NCBI RefSeq assembly: GCF_011752935.1
Contig: NZ_VWWO01000001.1
Span: 930,001 to 994,000 of the forward strand
DNA: 64,000 bases
Origin: Chitinophaga sp. Cy-1792
GTDB taxonomy: Bacteria; Bacteroidota; Bacteroidia; Chitinophagales; Chitinophagaceae
Direction of reading: 5' to 3'
This document shows positions 23,607 to 33,154 of this stretch, in pieces; the first letter of the stretch is position 1; every line of letters starts with the position of its first letter. The notes beneath the pieces were generated by a model, which saw nothing but the letters and a program-made list of their open reading frames with translations, was not told the origin of the DNA and made no database searches. Both the position numbers and the translations under genes were made by a program.

Positions 23607-26063
23607 ATGAAGAAAATTTTTACGCTACTATTTCTACAACTATTTGCTTTAGCAACCTATAGCCAGCAGTTTCAGCTGAAAGGAAAAGTTATCTCCAATG
23701 GAAAACCCGTGCAATTCGCAACTGTAGCCATACCGGCACTGCACACCGGCGCTGTAACCGATGCAACCGGTATGTATACTTTTGCAGTGAAACCCGGAGA
23801 TTATGTGCTCAATATTTCTATGGTAGGATACCAGACTAAAACGTTGAAATACACGGTGAAGGCTGGTGTTCACACAATGCCGGACATCTCCCTGGAAGAA
23901 GACCCTTCCAAACTGAATGAGGTAGTGGTAACAGGTGTTTCCAAAAGTACTATAGCCAGAAAGAACCCAGTGCCTATCGCTATCCTCGGAAAGAAAGAAA
24001 TGAACCAGCAGGTAAACGGCAACCTGATAGACGCCATCGTGAAGGGGGTGCCCGGCATCAGTGCTGTAACTACCGGCCCAAATATCTCCAAGCCTTTTAT
24101 CCGTGGCCTTGGCTATAATCGTGTGCTTACCCTGTACGACGGCCTCCGCCAGGAAGGCCAGCAATGGGGCGATGAACACGGTATCGAAATTGATCAGTAC
24201 GGCGTATCCCGCGCGGAAGTGGTGAAAGGCCCGGCAAGTCTTACCTATGGCTCCGATGCACTGGCTGGTGTTATCAACATCATCCCTGATATTCCTAATT
24301 CTCCTGAAGGAAAACTCAGTGGAAACTTTACTACTGAATATCAAACCAATAACGGAATGATTGGTAATTCGCTGGGGCTCTCCTATCGCCATAATGACTG
24401 GAAATTCGCATTGAGAGGGAGTTTACGTACTGCGCATAATTATAAAAACAGCGTAGATGGTTATGTATACGGAACTGCCTTCAGGGAATATAACCTGTCA
24501 GCCCTCGCACATGCGGATAAGAAATGGGGCTATACGCACTGGGGCGTTACACTATACGATAATATGCAGGAAATCCCCGACGGTAGCCGCGATTCGCTGA
24601 CCCGCAAATTTACAAGGCAGGTGGCAGAGGGCGATGAGGATGATATCCGCAGCAGGCCCATCGTTCCGGACGATCAGCTGCATACTTATCGCCTGAACCC
24701 TTTACACCAGCATATCCAGCATTACAGAGTCTTTAACAGGAGTATGTTCCACCTGGGAAAAGGCGAACTCTCTACCACACTGGGATTGCAGCAAAGCATA
24801 CGCAGGGAATATAATCATCCGGTTTATCCATCACAGGCAGGACTATACGTAGTTTTAAACACGCTCAATTACGATGTACGGTATAATATGCCGACTATCG
24901 CAGGTTTTGAAACAAGTGTAGGTATAAATGGTATGTACCAGACCAACAGAAGTAAGGCTGCTACTGATTTTCCGATTCCTGATTATGAATTGTTTGATAT
25001 AGGTGGATTCTTTTTCGCACGTCGTTCTGTTGGAAAGATCGATATATCCGGAGGATTGCGTTATGACCATAGAAATATCCATTGGAGTGATTTTTATGTA
25101 GATACAGATAAATCCACCGGTTTTGATTTTCATACGAAAGATACTGTGGGCGCCACTTTGCAATTCCCTTCGTTCAGGCATACCTATACTGGCATATCCG
25201 GAAGTCTGGGCCTGACATGGAATATTAGTCAGCGTGTACTCGTAAAAGGTAACATTGCAAGAGGTTACCGTGCGCCAAATATTACCGAAATCGGTTCTAA
25301 TGGCCTCGATCCGGGTGCGCATATTGTTTATCTGGGCAACAGGTCTTTTAAGCCGGAGTTTAGTTTGCAGGAAGATCTCGGTTTTCTGGCATATCTGCCT
25401 GATGCAGACATCAGTGTGGAGCTCTTCAATAATAACATTCAAAACTATATCTACCAGGCACGACTATACGATGCAAACGGGGAACCGGTCGTGATTGTTC
25501 CGGGAAATGTCACTTATAGTTATCAGCAATCCAAAGCAAGGTTATATGGGGCGGAACTCGCTGTTAACCTGCATCCTCGTCGCTGGTCCTGGTTTAGCTG
25601 GAATAACAGTATTGCCTATACGGAGGGATTGAACCAGAATCAGGCATTGCGTGATAAATATGGCAATAGCGCTAAGTATCTTCCATTTATACCGCCAATG
25701 CATATACGTTCTGATGTAAAGCTAACGGCGGCGAAGCCATGGGGAATAATCAGCGGTGCCTATGTACGTGCCGGTGTGGATATTTTCGGGGCACAGTCTA
25801 AATTTTATGGTGTGGATGATACAGAGACCTACACACCCGGCTATACGCTGGTGAATATGGGCATTGGCGCCAGCATTTTGAATAAGCAGAAAAAGGCGGT
25901 GGCGGAAGTCTTTGTACAGGCTGAAAACCTCTTTGATGTTGCTTATCAGGCAAATATGAACAGGCTGAAATACTTTGAATATTACAGTCATTCACCCAAC
26001 GGGCGTTATGGTATATATAATATGGGAAGAAATGTCAGTATGAAGGTTATTGTTCCTTTTTAG
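23607..26063 (+). CDS. TonB-dependent receptor, ZnuD-like
   Basis: The 818-residue outer-membrane receptor has a signal peptide (ending ATYSQ) and an N-terminal carboxypeptidase-regulatory-like domain (about 22-105, FQLKGKVISNGKPVQFATVA). A plug domain (about 115-235) follows with the TonB-receptor motifs KPFIRGLGYNRVLTLYDGLR and GPASLTYGSDALAGVINI, then a 22-strand barrel ending in a Phe (VSMKVIVPF). GQQWGDEHGIEID in the plug and a His cluster in LHQHIQHYRV resemble zinc receptors of the ZnuD class, which bind Zn2+ with His/Asp/Glu. The neighbourhood supports zinc. The last 17 bp overlap the convergent next gene. Confidence 0.88.
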   Translation: MKKIFTLLFLQLFALATYSQQFQLKGKVISNGKPVQFATVAIPALHTGAVTDATGMYTFAVKPGDYVLNISMVGYQTKTLKYTVKAGVHTMPDISLEEDPSKLNEVVVTGVSKSTIARKNPVPIAILGKKEMNQQVNGNLIDAIVKGVPGISAVTTGPNISKPFIRGLGYNRVLTLYDGLRQEGQQWGDEHGIEIDQYGVSRAEVVKGPASLTYGSDALAGVINIIPDIPNSPEGKLSGNFTTEYQTNNGMIGNSLGLSYRHNDWKFALRGSLRTAHNYKNSVDGYVYGTAFREYNLSALAHADKKWGYTHWGVTLYDNMQEIPDGSRDSLTRKFTRQVAEGDEDDIRSRPIVPDDQLHTYRLNPLHQHIQHYRVFNRSMFHLGKGELSTTLGLQQSIRREYNHPVYPSQAGLYVVLNTLNYDVRYNMPTIAGFETSVGINGMYQTNRSKAATDFPIPDYELFDIGGFFFARRSVGKIDISGGLRYDHRNIHWSDFYVDTDKSTGFDFHTKDTVGATLQFPSFRHTYTGISGSLGLTWNISQRVLVKGNIARGYRAPNITEIGSNGLDPGAHIVYLGNRSFKPEFSLQEDLGFLAYLPDADISVELFNNNIQNYIYQARLYDANGEPVVIVPGNVTYSYQQSKARLYGAELAVNLHPRRWSWFSWNNSIAYTEGLNQNQALRDKYGNSAKYLPFIPPMHIRSDVKLTAAKPWGIISGAYVRAGVDIFGAQSKFYGVDDTETYTPGYTLVNMGIGASILNKQKKAVAEVFVQAENLFDVAYQANMNRLKYFEYYSHSPNGRYGIYNMGRNVSMKVIVPF

Positions 26064-26730
26064 GAGCGAGGTTGAGCCCGATCTTAATGCCCAGCTGGAT
26101 ACTGGGAAGTACGCTTACCATCCGGCCGTCATTTATAACTATTGAATTATTATCACCTGCGTGGTAGGTAACGTATTGATATACTTTGCCACGCAGGCCT
26201 ACTCCAACAAACGGGTCCAGTATTACCTTATCCTTATTGAACTGCCGTCCCAGCAGTAACTGGATCCCATAAACGTCTTTTGTGCCGGTATTTGTATAGC
26301 TGGCATTGTTAATGGTGACGTCCTCATTCGGGTAAAAGACCTTTTTGAAAAGCAGCATGGGCTCGAAGTAGGTACCTGCTGCCCTGGACTGCGAAATGCC
26401 GCTGGGGAAAAGGTATAACCTGACGCCTGCACGGAACCCTAACCCTCTCCCATCTACGAATTGTTCAGTGCTGATATCGGGTTTCTTTTGCCCGAAGTCA
26501 ATTTTTTTAGTGAGCACATAGTCCGGATAATCTGTATAAATACCGCTGATACCTAGTTCCAGGCTTACTTTAGGGGAAAGCTCCTGTTCCAGGTAAACGT
26601 CCAGCTCATTAATAAGCGTGGTAGGGTTTACCTTGATGTAGGTATTTCTGTGGAAAGAATTACCATCCTGGGCATGGGCAGCGACAATGCAGGATAGAAA
26701 CAGCCAGGATGATAGCAATATCTTTTTCAT
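26047..26730 (-). CDS. Outer-membrane beta-barrel protein, hypothetical
   Basis: The 227-residue protein has a signal peptide (MKKILLSSWLFLSCIVAAHAQ). Strand-rich segments include VSLELGISGIYTDYPDYV, GLGFRAGVRLYLFPSG and ILDPFVGVGLRGKVYQYVTY, consistent with a small outer-membrane barrel. No specific family assigned. It follows purN by 37 nt on the same strand and could share its transcript, though the functions do not obviously relate. The 3' end overlaps the TonB receptor gene by 17 bp, tail to tail. Confidence 0.7.
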   Translation of the reverse strand: MKKILLSSWLFLSCIVAAHAQDGNSFHRNTYIKVNPTTLINELDVYLEQELSPKVSLELGISGIYTDYPDYVLTKKIDFGQKKPDISTEQFVDGRGLGFRAGVRLYLFPSGISQSRAAGTYFEPMLLFKKVFYPNEDVTINNASYTNTGTKDVYGIQLLLGRQFNKDKVILDPFVGVGLRGKVYQYVTYHAGDNNSIVINDGRMVSVLPSIQLGIKIGLNLAPKKEQ

Positions 26731-26767
26731 ACAGTTGAAGGGTTAGGTTGGAAGGCCGACGGCTGGA

Positions 26768-27334
26768 TTATTTTTTCAATAATCGTTCCACAATTACCGG
26801 AAACCATTGGTGTTCCAGTACCTGTACTTTTTTAGCCAGCGTTTCCGGGGTATCTTCAGAAGTGATGACACAACGTTCCTGGAGGATTGGTGCGCCATCA
26901 TCGTATTTCTCGTTTACAAAGTGAATGGTGATACCGCTTTCTTTTTCGCCGGCGGCAATCACAGCTTCATGAACAAAGTGCCCGTACATGCCTTTTCCAC
27001 CGTATTTAGGGAGGAGGGCCGGGTGTATGTTGATAATTTTATCCGGGAATGCCTGCACCAGGTTGGCGGGGATTTTCCAGAGGAATCCTGCCAGCACAAT
27101 GAGGTCTATATTTTTTTCCTGTAAGAGTTTAACGTAGTCGTCGCCGCGGAAGAACTGTTCTTTTTCGATCAGAACGGAGGGAATACCTTCTTTTTCAGCA
27201 ATGTCCAAAACACCGGCGCCTGGCTTATTACAAACGATCAGCGTTACTTTTCCATCGGGTGAGTTCCTGAGATGATCGATGATCTTCTGTGCGTTGCTAC
27301 CTGCTCCTGAGGCAAATATTGCGATATTTTTCAA
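26768..27334 (-). CDS. purN: Phosphoribosylglycinamide formyltransferase
   Basis: The 188-residue cytosolic enzyme transfers a formyl group from 10-formyl-tetrahydrofolate to GAR in purine synthesis. Motifs: FASGAGSNAQKI (substrate phosphate loop), LAGFLWKIP (folate site) and NIHPALLPKYGG with the catalytic Asn-His pair. The catalytic Asp is in YDDGAPILQ. The family N-terminus MKNIAIFASG begins at a TTG (27334), and no ATG lies in frame upstream before the -7 box at 27358-27365 (minus), so a TTG start is likely. Confidence 0.94.
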   Translation of the reverse strand: MKNIAIFASGAGSNAQKIIDHLRNSPDGKVTLIVCNKPGAGVLDIAEKEGIPSVLIEKEQFFRGDDYVKLLQEKNIDLIVLAGFLWKIPANLVQAFPDKIINIHPALLPKYGGKGMYGHFVHEAVIAAGEKESGITIHFVNEKYDDGAPILQERCVITSEDTPETLAKKVQVLEHQWFPVIVERLLKK

Positions 27335-27357
27335 TGTTGCTGGATTTGAATCAGCTG

Positions 27358-27365
27358 CAAAAGTA
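27358..27365 (-). promoter_or_regulatory. purN -7 box
   Basis: Reads TACTTTTG on the minus strand, 23 nt before the TTG start of purN, supporting the short leader and the TTG start. Confidence 0.5.
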
Positions 27366-27431
27366 GCATATATCCGGGAGAAAGACCTGCTGTATTAGGG
27401 TAATACCAGGTCACTTCTCTCTGAAATACAT

Positions 27432-28175
27432 CTACTTAATAAACTGTCCGCATCCGGAATATGTTTTATCTCCGATTGTTAATTGTACGGTGTTGGGTCT
27501 CATAAATCCGCTCATATCATCTGAACAGGCGGTATTCCTTATATTAATGGTGATATCTTTTGTTTTGTAGATTTTCAGCGTATCGGTGTTCATGGTCAGG
27601 CCGGGCAGCGGAACATAGATGCTGTCGCCGTTGGCGGTTTTGAAGCGGATATTCTTTTTGTCCAGCTCCAGGGACCAGAAAGGTTCGTTGCCGCTGGCGT
27701 AGAAATTCACGCCATTGGTTTTTTTATCGCTGAGGAGTTTACGGATGTCACCCCCTTCTATAGGTTTCAGTTCATAATTGCTGGCGAGTACGCCTTCGAC
27801 CCGCTTGCCGGCTTTGTCGAGCAGGACGAGTTTTCCTTCGGAGGCGAGGAAGGAGGTGCTGTCCATTTTTTGTTCCAGCATGGCAACGGAGTCGTTAACC
27901 GCCTTCCAGGTACCTGTTTCGACATATGCCACATTTAGTCCTCTTCCCTGATATGATTTTAATTCGCTATAGGTGTGGTCATCGTATAGGGATATCTGGT
28001 AGTCCATCCCGGGGCAATCTGCGCAGGGTAAGGTTCCCTGGTAGGTGCCGGTAAGGTGGGTTTGGGCAGATTTTCCCGCATTATCACGGATTTCAGTTTG
28101 TTTTTCTTGTGTGTTATTGTTGTTACAACCGGCCATGGTGGCTAGCAATACGGAGAATAGAAGGATTTTATGCAT
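27432..28175 (-). CDS. NlpE-N-domain lipoprotein with COG3650-like C-terminus
   Basis: The 247-residue lipoprotein has signal and lipobox MAGC. The N-terminal half carries the NlpE signature GTYQGTLPCADCPGMDYQISL with its CxxC. The C-terminal half, GNEPFWSLEL...TACSDDMSGFMRP...YSGCGQF, matches the COG3650/MliC-like Cys-containing beta-barrel. E. coli NlpE senses surface and copper stress through Cpx, and similar two-domain proteins are common in Bacteroidota as envelope lipoproteins of unknown role. The start at 28175 (MHKILLF) begins the signal peptide; 28205 is an in-frame alternative. Confidence 0.85.
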   Translation of the reverse strand: MHKILLFSVLLATMAGCNNNNTQEKQTEIRDNAGKSAQTHLTGTYQGTLPCADCPGMDYQISLYDDHTYSELKSYQGRGLNVAYVETGTWKAVNDSVAMLEQKMDSTSFLASEGKLVLLDKAGKRVEGVLASNYELKPIEGGDIRKLLSDKKTNGVNFYASGNEPFWSLELDKKNIRFKTANGDSIYVPLPGLTMNTDTLKIYKTKDITINIRNTACSDDMSGFMRPNTVQLTIGDKTYSGCGQFIK

Positions 28176-28645
28176 GGATATTTTTTTACGGGTGTTAATG
28201 AACATTATGGGAAGGTGGCAGGTTATTATGGTAAATTTAAGGCACTCAGGCCAATAATAGTGGCGTCAGACACAATATTAATATATGGTAGGGAGAGGAT
28301 TACCAGGTAGGTATGGATATAGGGAGGCCTTATGAAATTTCAAATCTGCATATAATATTACTATAACCTCAAGACAGCGCAGTCCATATATTATATATAT
28401 GCATTGATGTTTTTACTAAAAAAAATTCCGTTTTCGATTAGGTAATATCAGGCTGGATGTATGTTAGAGACTGTAGACAAAGCCAGTAGTAAGACTCTAA
28501 ACCAGTAGGATGCTCGGAAAGTAGTAAAAAATTGGGATTATTTACGGCAATAAATTTTTTTATTTGTTGGTAAATTGTCAACATTCTGTCTTATTTTTGC
28601 TCGCACTTTTAAGAAACTTTAGGTCAAATCTAAACTATATAGGCT
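28176..28645. promoter_or_regulatory. 470-bp intergenic region with the ACIII operon promoter
   Basis: No gene seen. Near the right end TTG at 28567-28569 and the exact -7 box TATTTTTG at 28592-28599 are 22 nt apart, predicting a transcription start near 28606, 40 nt before the actA GTG. The middle is A/T-rich with a mixed-sequence stretch (28440-28530) in which I recognise nothing. This promoter probably drives the whole respiratory block. Confidence 0.65.
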
Positions 28646-29917
28646 GTGTATCGTCGTGTTTCCATTCTTTTGCGCAAGCATTTTGTGAGTGTGCTTATTC
28701 TATGCGCTAGTATAGTAATTCCGTTTTCTTCCGTTAAAGCTGCGGATCCAAACGCTGGTAAAGCATTATTCCAACAGAATTGCGCCTCATGTCACAATGT
28801 CCACAAGCGCGTAACAGGACCTGCTCTGGCAGGTGTTGAAGGCAGGTGGTCTGATAAGAAATTACTGCACCAGTGGATCCACAACTCTGCGTCAGTACTG
28901 GCATCAGGTGATAAGTATGCCAACGACCTTTTCAACGAGTATAACAAGACTGCTATGACGGCGTTCCCTGCATTAAGTGATGCAGAGATCGACGACATTC
29001 TGGCTTATATCAAAGTTGAAGAGACGAAATCTACCACCACTCCAAAAGGAACTCCTAGTCCGGAAAACGGTAAGGGTGAACAAGGTGCTGACAACAGCCT
29101 CCTGTTCGGTATCATTACCCTGATCCTGGCAATCGTAGCCCTGATCCTCATGCAAATCAACAGCAACCTGAATAAGCTGGCTGGTGATAAAGAGGGTATC
29201 GCTACTCCGGAACCTGTTCCTTTCTACAAAAACAAAGCTTACATCGCGCTGGGTATTCTGGTGTTGTTCATGGTAGGTGGTTACTTCACTATTAATGGAG
29301 CGATCAACCTCGGACGTCAGAAAGATTATATGCCTGAGCAGCCGATCTTCTACAGCCACAAGGTGCACGCAGGTATCAACCAGATCAACTGTCTGTACTG
29401 CCACGCCGGTGCTGAGAAGTCTAAAACAGCGATGATTCCTTCTGAGAACATTTGTATGAACTGTCACAAGGCTATCAATAGCTACTCTGGTCCTGACCTG
29501 TTTACAGCGGAAGGCAAGAAAGTTGACGGTACTGCTGAAATTGCAAAATTATACGATTACGTAGGCTGGGATAACGAGTCTAAGAAGTATACCAAACCTG
29601 GTCGTCCGATCGAATGGACTAAAATCCACAATCTGCCTGACCACGTATACTTTAACCACTCTCAACACGTAGTGGCTGGAAAACAGCAGTGCCAGACCTG
29701 CCACGGTGCAATCACCGAAATGGACGAAGTTCATCAGTTCGCTGATCTGTCCATGGGATGGTGTATTAACTGTCACCGTACAACCAAAGTTCAGTTCGCT
29801 GAAAACAACTATTACAAAATCTTCGAACAGCTTCATCAGGATATGAAAGATGGCAAGATCGATAGCGTAACCGTTGAAATGGTTGGTGGTACTGAATGTC
29901 AAAAATGTCACTACTAG
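28646..29917 (+). CDS. actA: Alternative Complex III subunit A, multiheme cytochrome c (hexaheme)
   Basis: The 423-residue protein has a GTG start and a signal peptide ending VKA. Six CxxCH haem sites are seen: CASCH in an N-terminal monohaem domain (about residue 50), then CLYCH, CMNCH, CQTCH, CINCH and CQKCH in the C-terminal pentahaem part. Two membrane helices (about 150-170 and 198-218) lie between. ActA is the pentahaem electron-exit subunit of the menaquinol:cytochrome c oxidoreductase ACIII. The extra N-terminal cytochrome domain looks like a fusion. First gene of the operon. Confidence 0.93.
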   Translation: MYRRVSILLRKHFVSVLILCASIVIPFSSVKAADPNAGKALFQQNCASCHNVHKRVTGPALAGVEGRWSDKKLLHQWIHNSASVLASGDKYANDLFNEYNKTAMTAFPALSDAEIDDILAYIKVEETKSTTTPKGTPSPENGKGEQGADNSLLFGIITLILAIVALILMQINSNLNKLAGDKEGIATPEPVPFYKNKAYIALGILVLFMVGGYFTINGAINLGRQKDYMPEQPIFYSHKVHAGINQINCLYCHAGAEKSKTAMIPSENICMNCHKAINSYSGPDLFTAEGKKVDGTAEIAKLYDYVGWDNESKKYTKPGRPIEWTKIHNLPDHVYFNHSQHVVAGKQQCQTCHGAITEMDEVHQFADLSMGWCINCHRTTKVQFAENNYYKIFEQLHQDMKDGKIDSVTVEMVGGTECQKCHY

Positions 29918-29988
29918 GAAGGATTTAGAGATTAATGATCTCGGATCAGAAGATATCAAATTTTATAAACGTAACTCGTTAATATAAC

Positions 29989-32900
29989 ATGGAGCAAAAA
30001 AAGTATTGGAAAGGCTTGGAGGAGTTGCACAATACCGATGCGCATCAGGAAATTGTGAAGAACGAATTCAGTGAAGAACTGCCGTTTGAGAGTGAAGGCC
30101 TGTTGAATGCTACTACCCCCCGCAGGGATTTCCTGAAATACCTGGGGTTCACCACCGCTGCTGCAACTATCGCAGCCAGCTGTGAAACGCCGATAAAGAA
30201 AGCTATCCCTTATGTGAACAAACCAGAAGAAATCACACCGGGTGTAGCTAACTACTATGCTTCTTCTTACACTATTGATGGTGAATACCTGCCACTGCTG
30301 GTTAAAACCCGCGAAGGTCGTCCTATCAAAATTGAAGGAAATACCTCTTCTTCTATAACTGGTGGCGCTACCACCGCTAAATCACAGGGTGCTGTACTGA
30401 GCTTATATGATGTAGCTCGTCTGCGTTTCCCTACTATCGGCGGTAACGAAACTACCTGGACAGAACTTGACAAACAGGTTTCTGCCGCACTCGCCGGCCT
30501 TGGTGGTGCACCTGTAGTATTGCTGAGCACTACCCTGCTGAGCCCTACTACTAAAAAAGTAATCGGTGAGTTCCTGGCGAAATACCCTAACTCCCGTCAC
30601 GTGGTTTACGATGCAGTTTCATACTCCGGTATGCTGGACGCAAACCAGGCTTCTTTCGGTAAAAGAGTTATTCCTTCCTACCACTTCGAAAATGCGCAGA
30701 CCGTTGTAAACCTCGGCGCAGATTTCCTGGGTACCTGGTTAAACCCTGCTGAATATTCAAAACAATTCGCTGCTACCCGCAAAATCAACGCTAAGAACCC
30801 TGAAATGTCCAAACATTTCGTGTTCGAAAGCCACATGAGCCTGAGCGGTGCCAACGCGGATTACAGATATACCCACAAACCATCTGAAACCGGTAAAGTT
30901 GCCCTGGCCCTGCTCGCAGCAGTAAATGGCAATGCAGTTTCCGGCGTAGACGGTAAACTGGCAGAAGGCGTTAAGAAAGCAGCAGCTGAACTGAAAAAGA
31001 CCGCAGGTAAATCCCTGGTAGTTTCCGGTTCTAACGATGTGAATGTACAGATCATCGTAAACGCTATCAACAACGCAGTTGGTGCATATGGTGCTACCAT
31101 CGACCTCGCTAACCCAAGCAACTATCGCCAGGGTAGCGATGCTGAAATGGTGAAACTGGTAAGCGATATGAACGCAGGCAGCATCGGTGCTGTACTCGTT
31201 TATGGCGCTAACCCTGCTTACGACTACTTCGACGCCGCTAAATTCTCCGAAGGTCTGAAAAAAGTGAAACTCACCGTTTCCTTCAACGACCGCGTAGATG
31301 AAACTACTGAACTGTGCAAATTTGCCGCTCCTGATCATCACTTCCTCGAAAGCTGGAATGATGCTGAAGGTAAACCTGGCTACTACTCATTCGTTCAGCC
31401 TACCATCGCTCCTCTCTTTAAAACACGCGCTATTCAGGATACCCTCCTGACCTGGGCTGGTAACACTACCCAATGGGTTGATTACCTGAAAAACGAGTGG
31501 ATCGCTAAACTGGGTGGCGCTGAAGCATGGGATAAAGTACTGCAGGATGGTATCGTTGAACCAGCTACAGCTCCGGCTATGGGTGGTGGTTCCTTCTCCG
31601 GTGACGTTGCCGCTGCTACCGCTAAAATCGGTGGTGTAAAAGGTGGTAAATACGAAGTTGTACTTTACGAAAAAGTATCTATCGGTAACGGTAGACTCGC
31701 AAATAACCCTTGGTTACAGGAAATGCCGGATCCAATCACCCGCGCTACCTGGGACAACTACGCTTGTGTTTCCAATACACTCGCTAAAACCTTCTCTACT
31801 GAACTGGGCGATGATTACGAAATCAACGCTGAGAAGAAAGTACTGAAAATCACTGCTAACGGCAAAACAGTGGAACTCCCGCTGCTGATCCTTCCTGGTA
31901 TGCACCCTGAAGTTATCGCCATCGCAGTAGGTTATGGCCGCTCTGAGAAAACCGGTAAAGCTGCCGGCGGTATCGGTAAAAACGCTTATCCTTTTGTAAG
32001 CTACAACGGTCAGAACTTCGACTACTTCGCTCCTGCTGAAGCTCCTGTTGCAACCGGTGCTAAATATCCACTCGGTCTGACTCAGACGCACAACAGCTAC
32101 GAAGGTCGTCCTATCATCAAGGAAACTACCCTCGATGAATTCAAAGCAAATCCTAAAGAAGTTAACGAAGACAGAGAAGAACTGCTGAAATTTGGTAAGG
32201 ATTTCCGTAAAGATGCTACCCTGTATCCTAGCTTCTCTTACCCTGGTATCAAATGGGGTATGTCCATCGACCTGAACACTTGCTTCGGTTGTGGTGCATG
32301 TACCATTGCTTGTCAGGCAGAAAATAACGTATCCGTTGTAGGTAAAGAAGAAGTGGTGAAAGCGCATGAAATGCACTGGCTCCGCATCGACCGTTACTTC
32401 AGCGGTGATGAGAACAATCCGGAAGTTGTGTTCCAGCCGATGCTGTGCCAACACTGTGATAACGCTCCTTGCGAAAACGTTTGTCCGGTTGGAGCTACCA
32501 ACCACAGCTCTGAAGGTATTAACCAGATGGCTTACAACCGTTGTATCGGTACCCGTTACTGCGCTAACAACTGTCCTTACAAAGTTCGTCGTCTGAACTG
32601 GAGAGACTGGAATGGTGCTGATAGCTTCGAAAACAACCTGTACGATGTTGCTGATATGAACGATAACCTGACCCGCATGGTCCTGAACCCTGATGTAGTG
32701 GTTCGTAGCCGTGGTGTGATGGAAAAATGTTCATTCTGCGTACAACGCCTGCAGGATGCTAAACTGACTGCTAAGAAAGCTGGTCGTCCAATGAAAGACG
32801 GTGAAGCTAAAACTGCATGTCAGCAGGCTTGTGCTGCAGATGCTATCGTATTCGGTAACGTAAACGATAAAAACAGCGCAATCTACAAGATCCGTAACGA

Positions 32901-33045
32901 GGAACAGACAGAAAGAATGTACTACGTGCTGGAAGAAACCCACGTACTGCCTTCTATCAACTACCTGGCTAAGATCAGAAACAAGGATGCTGAACCTAAA
33001 GCAGAAAAAGAAGCTGCTCACAAGGAAGAAGCACACCATGCTTAA
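29989..33045 (+). CDS. actB: Alternative Complex III subunit B, molybdopterin-oxidoreductase-like/FeS protein
   Basis: The 1018-residue protein has an internal TAT-like signal (TTPRRDFLKYLGFTTAAA, about 43-60) followed by a Cys. A molybdopterin-oxidoreductase-like domain covers about 70-740 and, in the family, lacks the cofactor. The C-terminal ferredoxin domain has Cys motifs CFGCGACTIACQAEN, CQHCDNAPCENVCPVGA, CIGTRYCANNCPYK and CSFCVQR...CQQACAADAI. It would relay electrons toward the ActA haems on the periplasmic face. The tail is His/Glu/Lys-rich (KEAAHKEEAHHA). Confidence 0.95.
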   Translation: MEQKKYWKGLEELHNTDAHQEIVKNEFSEELPFESEGLLNATTPRRDFLKYLGFTTAAATIAASCETPIKKAIPYVNKPEEITPGVANYYASSYTIDGEYLPLLVKTREGRPIKIEGNTSSSITGGATTAKSQGAVLSLYDVARLRFPTIGGNETTWTELDKQVSAALAGLGGAPVVLLSTTLLSPTTKKVIGEFLAKYPNSRHVVYDAVSYSGMLDANQASFGKRVIPSYHFENAQTVVNLGADFLGTWLNPAEYSKQFAATRKINAKNPEMSKHFVFESHMSLSGANADYRYTHKPSETGKVALALLAAVNGNAVSGVDGKLAEGVKKAAAELKKTAGKSLVVSGSNDVNVQIIVNAINNAVGAYGATIDLANPSNYRQGSDAEMVKLVSDMNAGSIGAVLVYGANPAYDYFDAAKFSEGLKKVKLTVSFNDRVDETTELCKFAAPDHHFLESWNDAEGKPGYYSFVQPTIAPLFKTRAIQDTLLTWAGNTTQWVDYLKNEWIAKLGGAEAWDKVLQDGIVEPATAPAMGGGSFSGDVAAATAKIGGVKGGKYEVVLYEKVSIGNGRLANNPWLQEMPDPITRATWDNYACVSNTLAKTFSTELGDDYEINAEKKVLKITANGKTVELPLLILPGMHPEVIAIAVGYGRSEKTGKAAGGIGKNAYPFVSYNGQNFDYFAPAEAPVATGAKYPLGLTQTHNSYEGRPIIKETTLDEFKANPKEVNEDREELLKFGKDFRKDATLYPSFSYPGIKWGMSIDLNTCFGCGACTIACQAENNVSVVGKEEVVKAHEMHWLRIDRYFSGDENNPEVVFQPMLCQHCDNAPCENVCPVGATNHSSEGINQMAYNRCIGTRYCANNCPYKVRRLNWRDWNGADSFENNLYDVADMNDNLTRMVLNPDVVVRSRGVMEKCSFCVQRLQDAKLTAKKAGRPMKDGEAKTACQQACAADAIVFGNVNDKNSAIYKIRNEEQTERMYYVLEETHVLPSINYLAKIRNKDAEPKAEKEAAHKEEAHHA

Positions 33046-33117
33046 TGATCTTGACGGGAAATCGTTAAGAGGAAAAAAGAAGTTACAGAATCTGAGATCA
33101 TAACAAAAGACAAGGGC

Positions 33118-33145
33118 TAGTAGCTAGAAGCTAGCAGCTAAAAGC
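33118..33145. repeat. Four tandem heptamers (TAGNAGC-like) in the actB-actC spacer
   Basis: Units TAGTAGC, TAGAAGC, TAGCAGC and TAAAAGC follow each other without gaps, 9 nt before the actC ATG. The consensus is TARNAGC. Such heptamer arrays can change copy number by slippage. Placement inside the operon next to a start codon is unusual. Confidence 0.65.
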
Positions 33146-33154
33146 TTAAAGGAT

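Noticed and set aside
23649..24392. 247-codon minus-strand ORF opposite the TonB receptor
   Set aside because: Antisense shadow; no start context or motif.
31714..32505. 263-codon minus-strand ORF inside actB
   Set aside because: Antisense shadow of the conserved actB frame; no family motif, no promoter.
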